Source: Nostoc parmelioides FACHB-3921 (GTDB lineage: Bacteria; Cyanobacteriota; Cyanobacteriia; Cyanobacteriales; Nostocaceae). From it: DNA of 64,000 nucleotides. The notes under the pieces were generated by a model. The model was not told where the DNA came from and ran no database searches. It saw only the letters and a list, made by a program, of their open reading frames with translations. Below are positions 17,027-25,539 of this stretch, piece after piece. A program made the translations under genes and the position numbers. Position 1 is the first letter of the stretch. Each line of letters begins with the position of its first letter. The stretch is taken from assembly GCF_014696625.1 (NCBI RefSeq), contig NZ_JACJQL010000004.1:165870-229869 (forward strand). Direction: 5' to 3'.

Positions 17027-18664
17027 TTAAATATTTAATCCAACAACTGTTAACTCTGGTGGATGCTCAACAGTAAACTGATAAGATACTTCTTGTTTTA
17101 CTTGGGGTGGGATAGTTAGTTTCCATTCTAAAATCCCCATTTCACCTATTTGGCTGGGAGGGTTGCTGCGGTTGAGACGGACTTTAATTTGCTCATTGCG
17201 GCTTACGGGTAATTGTTCAGTTAGTTGCAACTGAGTTTCCTGATTGAGCAAGTTAGTAATTATTAAACGATAACCATAAGTAGTGCGGCGTTGATTACCA
17301 ATGAGTTTTTTATCTACTTGGCGTTCAAATAAGTCCCGTTCAATTTTTAAACCTTCGTCAATGCCTAAATTAAGTTTAAATTCTTGTCTTGGGGCAACAT
17401 TTTCTAATTGAGTGATTCCAACATACATTTCATCACGGAAAATATTGGCTTTACCAGGCAATAAAGTCACGCCATCAGAACTGTTTTTCACGTTAGCTTC
17501 CAGATACGCAAAGCTAACCAATCGTGGCATTGCTACATAATTAAAACTACAGGGGTAATCATCATGAAAAATTGTGATTTTATGAGGTGTGCCATCACTA
17601 GGAATATTACCGCCACCATGAAGTTTAAATGTGACGATACTTCCTTCTTTAGAGACCTCCGCCGTGATATTTTCTGCTGAAATCAAACTATCCTCGGCTG
17701 TTTCTGCTTCGTCTTCTGCGGGAATTCCTGCCCCAGATGGAACAATCGTAGTTGATATGGTAGGCAAAGAAGGGCTGGCGGCTAATTGTCGTCGCGATCG
17801 CCATACTTGAGGAGTTGGTGCGTCAATATACCAAGGTTTGAGTTTGGGGGGTAGTGTACCTAATCCTGGTTTGGCGGTAGATAGGGTAAGCGCCACATCT
17901 AACCAATCTTCCCCTGTATTTTGGTTGACTTCAGCAAGGTAACTCAAATTTACGGTCTTATTTGTACTATTTAACCTTAAGTCATATAAAGGAGTCCAAC
18001 TGGTATGATTCACTATGTAAGACACTTCCAAATCAAATTCACCTTCTCCCATAGCTTCAATGAGTGCAATCAAACTCACACTTTCTTGGGGATGGGGTGT
18101 TTGGATCATCTGCAAAGAGGCGCGGAGTGCTTGTATTTGCTTGTCTAATTCTTGTTGTTGGCTTTTACATTCCCCAGAGGCGATCGCATATTCGCTGTAC
18201 TGGCTGCCTAAAAAGTTGAGAAAATCTAGGGTTTCGCTGAGGCTGAGATTTTTCCGCGATAGACTTTGGGCAAAAGGTTCTTCTGTCTTTTCCCGTAAAC
18301 CTTCAATAAACTTAGCTTGTAAAGATAAAGCATCTACCTGGGCTTGCAGATGACGTTTTTCCGTTTCTAATTGCTGAATTTGCCGATTTAAATGGGCGGC
18401 TCGTTCGGCTACAGGCTCAGTGGTATAGATGCGATCGCAGTTTACTCCCAACAAGCGCACCCCTACCGTCCCTGCACCACTAACCCGAACAGAATCAGTT
18501 TCTAGAGTTACTGGCAGTGAATTAATTACTAATTCCCGTTCTGTTCCTAATAAGGAAACCTTACCCTTTCGTGTAACTAAGGCTTTGTCACTGTAAACTG
18601 TCACCGCTACAATCTGACTGTGTACTGTTGTTCGCCAAGATGGTGTTTCTTCCGGGTTAACCAC
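17027..18664 (-). CDS. MuiA-family protein (DUF4140/DUF4139)
   Basis: Protein of 545 residues of the mucoidy-inhibitor A family. The N-terminal DUF4140 part (about 10-110) ends in a long coiled coil (about 85-190), and the C-terminal DUF4139 beta-rich part begins around LEVSYIVNHTSWTPLYDLRL and runs to the end. The biochemical role of the family is unknown. No signal peptide or membrane segment was seen. The gene stands alone between the gyrA upstream region and the cmpR terminator region. Confidence 0.85.
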   Translation of the reverse strand: MVNPEETPSWRTTVHSQIVAVTVYSDKALVTRKGKVSLLGTERELVINSLPVTLETDSVRVSGAGTVGVRLLGVNCDRIYTTEPVAERAAHLNRQIQQLETEKRHLQAQVDALSLQAKFIEGLREKTEEPFAQSLSRKNLSLSETLDFLNFLGSQYSEYAIASGECKSQQQELDKQIQALRASLQMIQTPHPQESVSLIALIEAMGEGEFDLEVSYIVNHTSWTPLYDLRLNSTNKTVNLSYLAEVNQNTGEDWLDVALTLSTAKPGLGTLPPKLKPWYIDAPTPQVWRSRRQLAASPSLPTISTTIVPSGAGIPAEDEAETAEDSLISAENITAEVSKEGSIVTFKLHGGGNIPSDGTPHKITIFHDDYPCSFNYVAMPRLVSFAYLEANVKNSSDGVTLLPGKANIFRDEMYVGITQLENVAPRQEFKLNLGIDEGLKIERDLFERQVDKKLIGNQRRTTYGYRLIITNLLNQETQLQLTEQLPVSRNEQIKVRLNRSNPPSQIGEMGILEWKLTIPPQVKQEVSYQFTVEHPPELTVVGLNI

Positions 18665-18865
18665 TGCCAGTTTTTCCCTATGTTAAATGACGCTGCTGGT
18701 TAATTGTGAAATTTTCCAGGTCTACCCGTCAAGTAATTTGAAATGAATTGTGGGTATTGAGAGTCATGAGAGCGGTAAAGCCCTGTGGGCATAGCTGCGG
18801 AGTGTGTAATCGGTGCTGAGTTAGGAGTAAAAATATATTGCTGATTCTCCCCCAGCTTTCTAGCA

Positions 18866-19816
18866 TCACTCAACTACACTATACTCAGGCACAGGAACAG
18901 GGAAATTTAGTTGCTCTGTTTGCTCTACAAACTTTTTGGCTGCATCTAGCAAATACTCGTAGTAGGTACGAGCCACAATAGATAACTGTTTGCCAGACGG
19001 GTAAACCATGTACCAAGTCCGCTTAATGGGGAAGTGCTGCACGTCCAGAATGCTAAATTCGGCTGCATCAGACAATAGGGTATGTCGAGATAAAACAGAA
19101 ATTCCCAATCCACCGGCGATCGCTTGTTTGATTGCCTCATTACTACCTAATTCCAACTTCACTTTTACGGAAACACCTTGTTCTTCCAGCAGATGTTGTA
19201 CAGCACGTCGTGTTCCTGAACCCGGTTCCCGCATAATAAAAGGTTCATTGGACAACCGTTGTATGGGAATATTTTTTTCCTGTGCTAATGGATGATTTGC
19301 GGGGGCAAATACTACTAAAGGATTATCTAAAAATGGTTGACTAGTTACATCCAAATGCTCTGGGACTTGACTCATAATATACAAGTCATCCATGTTACTC
19401 ATCATCCGCTCTAGGATGCGTTCGTGGTTTGTGACTTGTAATGAAATGTCGATGCCTGGATAAAGTTGGCAAAAAGGCCCCAATAAGCGGGGAATAAAAT
19501 ATTTAGCAGTAGTAATTACTGCTAATCTTAATTGCCCTTGTTTTAGCCCTTTTAAATCAGCTACTTTCATTTCAAACTGGGCTATAGTCTCAAATATTTG
19601 CCGACAGGTTGCAAATAATTCTCGTCCTGCCTCGGTCAAATATAGGCGCTTTCCCACCTGCTCAAATAGTGGTAAACCTACAGATTTTGTCAGCTGTTTG
19701 ATTTGCATAGAGACGGTAGGTTGGGTGAGAAATAGCTCCTCAGCAGCACGGGTAAAGCTACCGTGCCGTGCCGCCGCCTCGAACACCTTCAACTGGTGTA
19801 GCGTTGCTTGGTTCAA
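18866..19816 (-). CDS. cmpR: LysR-type regulator of inorganic carbon genes (CmpR-like)
   Basis: Transcription factor of 316 residues. The winged-helix HTH is at residues 4-63 (LHQLKVFEAAARHGSFTRAA, then TQPTVSMQIKQL), followed by a periplasmic-binding-like effector domain. The HTH and following residues match the CmpR type, which activates cmp bicarbonate transporter genes under low CO2, more than RbcR or NdhR; this call is from memory of the family, not a search. The start is TTG at 19816 with AGGAG upstream. It lies downstream of ccmO with a 431-base gap that carries repeated operator-like sequences, so autoregulation and own promoter are likely. Confidence 0.82.
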   Translation of the reverse strand: MNQATLHQLKVFEAAARHGSFTRAAEELFLTQPTVSMQIKQLTKSVGLPLFEQVGKRLYLTEAGRELFATCRQIFETIAQFEMKVADLKGLKQGQLRLAVITTAKYFIPRLLGPFCQLYPGIDISLQVTNHERILERMMSNMDDLYIMSQVPEHLDVTSQPFLDNPLVVFAPANHPLAQEKNIPIQRLSNEPFIMREPGSGTRRAVQHLLEEQGVSVKVKLELGSNEAIKQAIAGGLGISVLSRHTLLSDAAEFSILDVQHFPIKRTWYMVYPSGKQLSIVARTYYEYLLDAAKKFVEQTEQLNFPVPVPEYSVVE

Positions 19817-19846
19817 GGTGATTCTCCTCTAATAGCGATTTTATAG
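19817..19846. promoter_or_regulatory. Inverted copy of the cmpR upstream repeat, overlapping the ribosome binding site
   Basis: The minus-strand sequence ATCTATAAAATCGCTATTAGAG resembles the two long repeats further upstream (shown in parts: ATCTATNNTCGCTATTAGA). It overlaps the Shine-Dalgarno and lies next to the TTG start, so binding here could repress. Confidence 0.5.
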
Positions 19847-19910
19847 ATATAAGACTAGTATCACTGAATACTTGCACATGATATTAATTCACCCATACGA
19901 AAGTCATGAG

Positions 19911-19946
19911 TTTATTATAGATAAAAATCTATCTTTGCTATTAGAA
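19911..19946. promoter_or_regulatory. Operator-like repeat 1 upstream of cmpR
   Basis: Contains the dyad ATAGATAAAAATCTAT followed by GCTATTAGAA. It is nearly identical to 20051-20085. The dyad has T-N11-A spacing typical of LysR-type regulator sites. A degenerate third copy lies at about 19958-19990. Confidence 0.6.
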
Positions 19947-20050
19947 GGAAATCAAATTGCTTATAGATAAAGAAATTCATTCTCGTTACAAGTATGAGTA
20001 AACCTCCAAAACTATAAGAATTTCTGACTGTTTGTAGCTGTGAAAACTAT

Positions 20051-20085
20051 TTTATATAGATAAAAATCTATTCTCGCTATTAGAA
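20051..20085. promoter_or_regulatory. Operator-like repeat 2 upstream of cmpR
   Basis: Second near-identical copy: TTTATATAGATAAAAATC plus TATTCTCGCTATTAGAA. It lies between ccmO and cmpR, about 140 bases from repeat 1. Confidence 0.6.
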
Positions 20086-20247
20086 CAAACTTCTTTCACT
20101 TATGGTCTAGAGAAGTTATTATCAAAAAAACAAGCAAAGCGTAAGATGCCTTCCAGCTGCAAGATGAATGTTGAATACTAGATATAGTAATGTTGAATCA
20201 GGATACTTCCAAATTCACTTTTATTTTAGTTAGTAATTCATCATTCA

Positions 20248-21030
20248 TCATTCATCGTTCCATACTTCTTCTGTGATTTTCATAGGCAAAGCGGCTAAGT
20301 CTGGTAACTGTAACACTTCCCTTTCGGCAACTTGCTCTCTAATGTTCACTGGCAATCTCAACGGTTGCTGATGCTCTATCCAACAACTGGCGATTGGTAA
20401 GGTTTGCTCCAATTCATCTAATGGTCGAGGAATTACCATCACTGCGTTCAGTTCCCCAATTCGTTCTGCCTCAAACATCCCTGCTTCTACGGCGACTGCG
20501 ACGTTAGCAACAGACCCACGAATAATGGCTGTACACAAACCCGCACCAATTTTTTCATAGGATGCCAATTGGACATCAGCCGATTTGAGCATGGCATCAC
20601 AAGCACCTACCATTGCTGGAAAGCCCCGTGTTTCCACTAAACCAATGGCTTGGTTACTCAAGCGGCTGTATGTACCTTCCTCCATTAACTGGCTCAGGCG
20701 GTTAGTAATGGGCAACACGACATCAAGATTAGGGAAAGGTCGGGGAATCACTAGGCTAGAAACCAGTTGTCCAAACTGTTCAGCAGTTTGCACACCGGAT
20801 TCTACAGCCAAACGAACATCAGCAATCCCACCCCTGACGATCGCCGTACAGTGACCACTACCAATTTTTTCATAACCAACTAGGTGAACCCCAGCTGATT
20901 TCAACATCATGTCAGCTGTCCCGACGATAGCCGGAAAACTAAGAGTAGAGACTAACCCCAAGGCTGTGTCCCTGAGGTCGTCTTGACGACGATATGTCCG
21001 GTTTGTGTTAGTAGATCGCTGATTATACAT
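20248..21030 (-). CDS. ccmO: Carboxysome shell protein with two BMC domains
   Basis: Shell protein of 260 residues built from two tandem bacterial microcompartment domains (about residues 20-105 and 125-210). Each has an ALGLVST/AIGLVET start and a pore region YEKIGSG/YEKIGAG. A C-terminal extension of about 45 residues follows. Tandem-domain proteins form trimers that look like hexamers in the facets of the beta-carboxysome, and CcmO is needed for shell assembly. The ATG at 21030 is chosen because GGAG precedes it; an in-frame GTG at 21063 directly abuts the ccmN stop codon. Last of the leftward ccmK2K1LMNO cluster. Confidence 0.92.
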   Translation of the reverse strand: MYNQRSTNTNRTYRRQDDLRDTALGLVSTLSFPAIVGTADMMLKSAGVHLVGYEKIGSGHCTAIVRGGIADVRLAVESGVQTAEQFGQLVSSLVIPRPFPNLDVVLPITNRLSQLMEEGTYSRLSNQAIGLVETRGFPAMVGACDAMLKSADVQLASYEKIGAGLCTAIIRGSVANVAVAVEAGMFEAERIGELNAVMVIPRPLDELEQTLPIASCWIEHQQPLRLPVNIREQVAEREVLQLPDLAALPMKITEEVWNDE

Positions 21031-21063
21031 CGTAAATTCTCCGAGATACTCACAACTTAACAC

Positions 21064-21810
21064 TTACTCAGAACTATCGTCAGAGACAGGGTTATTTAGG
21101 GCTTGTCTATGAGGAAACAATGTTACCAAAAGTCTTTGGATGCTCCCTTGCCCATAAATTTGAGTCCCGAAGCTATTAGGGGATTCAGTGGCAGATTGAT
21201 CCGATGCTGAATCTTCTGGGCTAAGTTCTGTCACATTGGGGTCAGTCCCATTAGTAGTATTTTCTTCTACGGTAGCAGACTGATTCTCTGGTGATGGTGG
21301 GGGTTCCGTTACAGAAACCGAATGCTGTTTGAATTCCACAAAAGCCGACGCTGAAAGAGTAGTTGAGGTAATTACCTTACTTTCATTTTCTTTAGGCTTT
21401 TGGGTAGCCTCGCCAACCTGATCCGTAGATGTTGCTGGTGATGTGGTGGCGGCAAGTTGCCGAGTGGTATCACCTAAAATCGAACCCGGTGGCACTACTA
21501 AGGCTGAAGGAATAGAAGAGTTAAATAATGTTGTGGCTGCACCGATGCAGGCATTAAGGCCAATTTTGCCTTGACCAACCATCAAAAAACCTGCTCCTAA
21601 GCTTGCTCCTGCTTCTACTTCTATGGTTCCCTCATCCACTTGGAGAATAGACCCCATGCCAATACAAACTCCTGCCCCGATGATGATTTTGCTGTTTGCA
21701 GCCGCTTGGAGTATCACCCCTGGTGCAATTACTGCACTCGGATGAATTATCACCTCGCCACTAATGTAGGAATCAAAGTTGTTGTGGAGGCGTAGTGGCG
21801 GCACAGACAT
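21064..21810 (-). CDS. ccmN: Carboxysome assembly protein CcmN
   Basis: Scaffold protein of 248 residues linking CcmM to the shell. The N-terminal left-handed beta-helix of hexapeptide repeats covers about residues 15-115. A long Ser/Thr/Glu/Pro-rich linker (about 120-205) leads to an amphipathic encapsulation peptide near the C-terminus (IYGQGSIQRLLVTLFPHR), the segment known in the family to bind CcmK shell proteins. It overlaps neither neighbour; 150 bases with an STRR separate it from ccmM. Confidence 0.95.
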   Translation of the reverse strand: MSVPPLRLHNNFDSYISGEVIIHPSAVIAPGVILQAAANSKIIIGAGVCIGMGSILQVDEGTIEVEAGASLGAGFLMVGQGKIGLNACIGAATTLFNSSIPSALVVPPGSILGDTTRQLAATTSPATSTDQVGEATQKPKENESKVITSTTLSASAFVEFKQHSVSVTEPPPSPENQSATVEENTTNGTDPNVTELSPEDSASDQSATESPNSFGTQIYGQGSIQRLLVTLFPHRQALNNPVSDDSSE

Positions 21811-21838
21811 GGAAATTTTAACCTCGGAAGCCGAATAT

Positions 21839-21866
21839 CACTTGGGGACTGGGGACTGGGGACTAG
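21839..21866. repeat. STRR, GGGGACT heptamers
   Basis: Three copies of a 7-bp unit in the ccmM-ccmN intergenic stretch of the ccm operon. Confidence 0.75.
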
Positions 21867-21960
21867 TGGCTAGGAACTAGGAAAGGGGTAGAAATTTTTC
21901 CATGCTTCCCATACTCCCTTTTTCCCTAGTCTCTTATCCCTTGTTCCTTTGTCCCTTCTA

Positions 21961-22953
21961 CTATGGACGCTGAATGATTGTTTCCAACACTCGCCGCTTG
22001 GCTTTGGGGTCGATACCAATCAAGCGCACATACTCTCCAGCAAATTCGGATAAGGAGGCTTCTATGACTGCGATCGCTTCTCTTTCGGAAGTAGCGGAAA
22101 TTGCTCCAGTGCTAGTCCAAGAACCAGTACGGAATCTTCTTTGATCTACGTGTTCAATACTAAGTTTATACCCACCTGCCAGTATTTGCCGCACCTGATC
22201 TACTACTTCTGTACTTAAGCGGGTAGCTGTTGCGGTAGCTGTTCCGGATGAGGCAGATGAGGCGCTCACGACGGTTCTGGGGCTACTTGATGGAGCTACT
22301 TGACCGTTGGGACGTTGGATAATACTTTCCAGTACACGCCGTTTGGCTTTCGGGTCAATGCCGATTAGGCGGATGTACTCACCTTGATGACTGTCAATAC
22401 ATTCTTCTAAGGCCGCCACTACTTCACCTGGGGAGGTTGCTTCAATTGGCTTACAGCTATTCCAAGAACCTGTACGGAAGCGGCGCTCATCTACGTGTTC
22501 TGTGCCAATTTTGTAACCACCAGCCAATAACTGGCGAATTTGGTCTACGGTTTCAGCGCTGACTTTGCCACTGGCTGCACCGTTACTATAACCGTTGCCA
22601 TTGCCGTTGCTGTGGTAGCTACCATTGCCATTGGTGTTACTAGCAGGCGCTTTGAAGCTGGTAGAACCTGCAACCACACCATCGGGACGTTGGATAATTG
22701 TTTCTAAAACTCGTCGTTTACCTTTGGGGTCAATGCCAAACAAACGCACATACTCGCCACTATGGTCAGCTAAACAAGCTTCTAAAGCTGCTAGAGCATC
22801 ACCTACGGATCTAGCTTCAATTGGCTGGCAACTAGTCCAAGAACCTGTACGAAATCTTCTTTGATCTACGTGTTCTGAACCAATTTTATAGCCTTGCTCT
22901 AATAGATAGCGTACCTGCTCTACGGTTTCTGCACCCAAGCTGTTGCTTGCCAC
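21961..22953 (-). CDS. ccmM: CcmM short form from an internal GTG start
   Basis: Within ccmM, AGGAG (22961-22965 on the minus strand) lies 7 bases before an in-frame GTG at codon 226. Translation from here gives about 330 residues holding only the three SSUL modules. This matches the CcmM35-type product known from Synechococcus, where internal initiation also occurs at a GTG. It is a second product of the same gene, not a separate gene. Confidence 0.75.
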   Translation of the reverse strand: MASNSLGAETVEQVRYLLEQGYKIGSEHVDQRRFRTGSWTSCQPIEARSVGDALAALEACLADHSGEYVRLFGIDPKGKRRVLETIIQRPDGVVAGSTSFKAPASNTNGNGSYHSNGNGNGYSNGAASGKVSAETVDQIRQLLAGGYKIGTEHVDERRFRTGSWNSCKPIEATSPGEVVAALEECIDSHQGEYIRLIGIDPKAKRRVLESIIQRPNGQVAPSSSPRTVVSASSASSGTATATATRLSTEVVDQVRQILAGGYKLSIEHVDQRRFRTGSWTSTGAISATSEREAIAVIEASLSEFAGEYVRLIGIDPKAKRRVLETIIQRP

Positions 22954-23628
22954 TTCACTACTCCTTTCTAACCCAATAACTGTATTACTTGTATAAGATT
23001 TAACTTGATCATTGCGAAGGGGGGCAATACACTTGCTATCCGCAGCACAAAGATATCCAGCCCGCAATGCTTGATTAATCCCAATTACGTGATGAGCAAA
23101 ATCCCTGTCTTGGGGTTGCACATCTGGCAAGCGATCGGCCTGCTTTTGATTAGTGATGATCGCTCCTGAGGGAACATACTTACCAGGGGGAACTTCTACG
23201 TCCTTAATTAAAGCGTGCATCATGACGATACAACCTGCTCCTACCTTGGCATTAAATACCGTAGAGCGAAAACCAATAAACGAGTTATCCCCAACGTAAG
23301 CAGGGCCATGAATCAGCGCCATATGTGTCAAGGAAGCGCTGCTACCCACCCAAACGGAGTATTCTTGGTTGTCATCACCAACGACTCTACCTTGCTCTAA
23401 ACCATGAATTACTACACCATCTTGAATATTGGTATTTTCACCAATATGAAAGGGTGTACCTTCATCGGCTCTAATTGAAGTCCCTGGAGCAATGATGACA
23501 TTTGCACCAATATGAACATCCCCAATAATATTAGAAAACGGATGTACAAAGGCGCTTTCATGGATTTGGGCTTCAGCTAAACTCCTCGACCACGGGGTTG
23601 GGGGTGCCGCCGTGCTGCGGACTGCCAT
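21961..23628 (-). CDS. ccmM: Carboxysome core protein CcmM, full-length form
   Basis: Protein of 555 residues that gathers Rubisco inside the beta-carboxysome. The N-terminal gamma-carbonic-anhydrase-like beta-helix (about 15-200) keeps His residues in GVVIHGLE and THMALIHG. Three small-subunit-like (SSUL) modules follow (about 235-320, 355-440 and 470-555), joined by Ser/Gly/Asn-rich linkers. Modules 1 and 2 have Cys in SWTSCQP/SWNSCKP and in ACLAD/ECIDS, the pairs linked to redox control; module 3 has SWTSTGA and no Cys. An internal GTG with a strong ribosome binding site can make a short form. The central linker uses repeated Asn-Gly codons. Confidence 0.97.
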   Translation of the reverse strand: MAVRSTAAPPTPWSRSLAEAQIHESAFVHPFSNIIGDVHIGANVIIAPGTSIRADEGTPFHIGENTNIQDGVVIHGLEQGRVVGDDNQEYSVWVGSSASLTHMALIHGPAYVGDNSFIGFRSTVFNAKVGAGCIVMMHALIKDVEVPPGKYVPSGAIITNQKQADRLPDVQPQDRDFAHHVIGINQALRAGYLCAADSKCIAPLRNDQVKSYTSNTVIGLERSSEVASNSLGAETVEQVRYLLEQGYKIGSEHVDQRRFRTGSWTSCQPIEARSVGDALAALEACLADHSGEYVRLFGIDPKGKRRVLETIIQRPDGVVAGSTSFKAPASNTNGNGSYHSNGNGNGYSNGAASGKVSAETVDQIRQLLAGGYKIGTEHVDERRFRTGSWNSCKPIEATSPGEVVAALEECIDSHQGEYIRLIGIDPKAKRRVLESIIQRPNGQVAPSSSPRTVVSASSASSGTATATATRLSTEVVDQVRQILAGGYKLSIEHVDQRRFRTGSWTSTGAISATSEREAIAVIEASLSEFAGEYVRLIGIDPKAKRRVLETIIQRP

Positions 23629-23652
23629 TGCGAGATTCCTCCTGAATTTTGT

Positions 23653-23684
23653 TGCTTGTCAGTTGTCAGTTGTCGGTTGTCTAA
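23653..23684. repeat. STRR, TTGTCAG heptamers
   Basis: Three to four copies of TTGTCAG/TTGTCGG between ccmL and ccmM. Confidence 0.7.
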
Positions 23685-23734
23685 TCTTCAGTTGTTTTGC
23701 CACTGACCCATGACTAACGACTAATGACTTATGA

Positions 23735-24040
23735 CTATCTATATTGGTCTTTTTTGCTGTAAATCAGACGATCTTCAACGTGAATAGTATCAATTATCGC
23801 CACTACTGCCGCATCCACAGGACGTTGCTCATTACCAAGTAATTGACGCGCCGCACTACCACGGCTAATCAATACCCATTCGTCAAATCCTGCACCTACG
23901 CTATTATCTGCGGCTACCTCGTATTTTTGCAGGAGGTTTCCTTCTTCATCTACTAATTGCAACAACAGTAGTTTTACACCCCTAAGACTTGGATCTTTTT
24001 GGGTGCTAACTACTGTGCCACGAACTTTAGCAATTTGCAT
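23735..24040 (-). CDS. ccmL: Carboxysome vertex protein CcmL
   Basis: EutN/CcmL family protein of 101 residues that forms pentamers capping the vertices of the icosahedral shell. The family block MQIAKVRGTVVSTQKDPSLRG is seen at the N-terminus, with VGAGFDEWVLISRGSAAR in the middle and a C-terminal strand containing VVAIIDTIHVED. Length is normal. Only 6 bases separate it from the ccmK1 stop codon. Confidence 0.96.
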   Translation of the reverse strand: MQIAKVRGTVVSTQKDPSLRGVKLLLLQLVDEEGNLLQKYEVAADNSVGAGFDEWVLISRGSAARQLLGNEQRPVDAAVVAIIDTIHVEDRLIYSKKDQYR

Positions 24041-24046
24041 TACTAG

Positions 24047-24391
24047 TTATGGTCTTCTGCCGAAAGGACGAATTGCGTTTACATTTTCCCGAAACTGCTC
24101 TACATCTTCGGTATAACGAATTGGCAGGACGTATTCTAAGTTTTCGTGAGGACGAGCAATGATGTGTGTAGACAATACTTGTCCACCGTTGACGCGCTTA
24201 ACTGATTCAACACCTGCGGCTACAGATGCTTGTACTTCAGATACGTCGCCTCTAACGATTACTGTTACCCGACCACTACCAATTTTCTCGTAGCCTACTA
24301 GGGTGACGCGAGCAGCTTTCACCATCGCGTCTGCTGCTTCTACCACTGCTGGAAAGCCTAGCGTTTCTACCATTCCCACTGCAATAGACAT
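24047..24391 (-). CDS. ccmK1: Carboxysome shell protein CcmK1
   Basis: Single BMC-domain hexamer-forming shell protein of 114 residues. The core is nearly identical to CcmK2; it differs in a C-terminal tail ([15 protein letters not shown]). The pore loop reads YEKIGSGR. The K1/K2 numbering is by length and order as in Synechocystis. It starts 181 bases after ccmK2, behind a strong hairpin, and probably depends on readthrough or its own promoter. Confidence 0.93.
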   Translation of the reverse strand: MSIAVGMVETLGFPAVVEAADAMVKAARVTLVGYEKIGSGRVTVIVRGDVSEVQASVAAGVESVKRVNGGQVLSTHIIARPHENLEYVLPIRYTEDVEQFRENVNAIRPFGRRP

Positions 24392-24521
24392 TTCTTTTTG
24401 ATTCCCAAATAAAGTTTCTAGCCTTGGATTCCAGTCATGCTCAAGACGGCAACCCCATCAATGTGTTTTTTTACTCGGCTTATGATACAGCGCAGTGTAA
24501 AGAAAACTACCATTCAAGATT

Positions 24522-24556
24522 GATAAAAAGCTTGCCTACTAACTCAGCTTTTTATC
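24522..24556 (-). terminator. Hairpin between ccmK2 and ccmK1
   Basis: Perfect 11-bp inverted repeat GATAAAAAGCT/AGCTTTTTATC with a 13-base loop, 16 bases past the ccmK2 stop. The 3' arm supplies a T-run, so it can act as a partial terminator or an RNA-stability element and raise ccmK2 dosage above the rest of the operon. Confidence 0.6.
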
Positions 24557-24572
24557 TTCTCTTATTGCGGTG

Positions 24573-24881
24573 TTAGGTGCGGAACTGTTCTACGGCTTCT
24601 GTATAACGAATTGGCAAGACATATTCCAGGTTTTCGTGGGGGCGAGCAATGATGTGGGTAGATACTACTTCACCACCATTTACTCTTCTTGCGGCTTCAA
24701 TGCCAGCAGCTACGGAGGCTTGTACCTCAGAGACATCCCCCCGCACAATCACGGTGACTCTAGCACTACCAATTTTTTCATATCCTACCAAAGTTACGCG
24801 GGCAGCTTTCACCATCGCGTCAGCAGCTTCTACTACTGCGGGAAAGCCTTTAGTCTCAATCATTCCAACTGCAATTGGCAT
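24573..24881 (-). CDS. ccmK2: Carboxysome shell protein CcmK2
   Basis: Single BMC-domain protein of 102 residues forming the main hexagonal facets. The domain runs from [20 protein letters not shown] to the C-terminus, with pore loop [13 protein letters not shown] stands 8 bases before the ATG, the best ribosome binding site of the cluster. It is first in the operon, facing the shared intergenic region with ndhF4. Confidence 0.95.
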   Translation of the reverse strand: MPIAVGMIETKGFPAVVEAADAMVKAARVTLVGYEKIGSARVTVIVRGDVSEVQASVAAGIEAARRVNGGEVVSTHIIARPHENLEYVLPIRYTEAVEQFRT

Positions 24882-25539
24882 CGCAGAACTCCTAAAAAAT
24901 TAATCCAATCAGTACTGTGATTTGAAATTTTGGACGGGGAAGCTCATCTTGAGCTATCAAAACACTTCCAAAATAAGCATAGAAAAGCTTGGCGTTTCTG
25001 GCAATATAAATTAGTATAATAGTTTATGATAAAAAAGTTTAAAAAAACTTAATAAAAGTTTATGGCAGGGTTGTTAGCAATGAAAGTTCATTGATTACTG
25101 GAGCAACCGCTTATGCTTTATAATTTTTTTATGTCATTCATAAAAAGACATTGATAACCAAGGCTAACTCTATCTGGTGAGGAGTGTTCAGAAGCTGTAT
25201 GTTCTACTGTTTCTGTCTTTCCTCTATTTTTTAGCGCGGTTCAATATTGCCTAAAAAATATATAAGTTTTATTAATAAGTTAGATAAATTAATTTGCTGA
25301 AGACAGAAACAGTGCCTTGGGAGCAGAAAAAAGGATTTAATAAAAGCGAACATTTTTTCACAAAGAAACCTATAGTCAATTAAACCTTAGTAAGGGAGCA
25401 TAATTACAAATTAATCGTTTAAGTTTAGTGAAAAGAAAGTTAAAAAAAGCATATTTTTTGGCAAGTTTTATTTTTTTTAGTAAATGATTGTTTTAAGAGT
25501 TTTAGAAAAGTTAAGGCTGAGTCTTCAAGGGAAATATAA
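24882..25539. promoter_or_regulatory. Divergent ccmK2 / ndhF4 intergenic regulatory region
   Basis: 658 bases, AT-rich, no gene. It contains a perfect 14-bp inverted repeat, ACTGTTTCTGTCTT at 25206-25219 with its complement at 25300-25313. The region must carry both the carboxysome and the NDH-1 CO2-uptake promoters. Promoter boxes could not be assigned with confidence. Confidence 0.7.
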
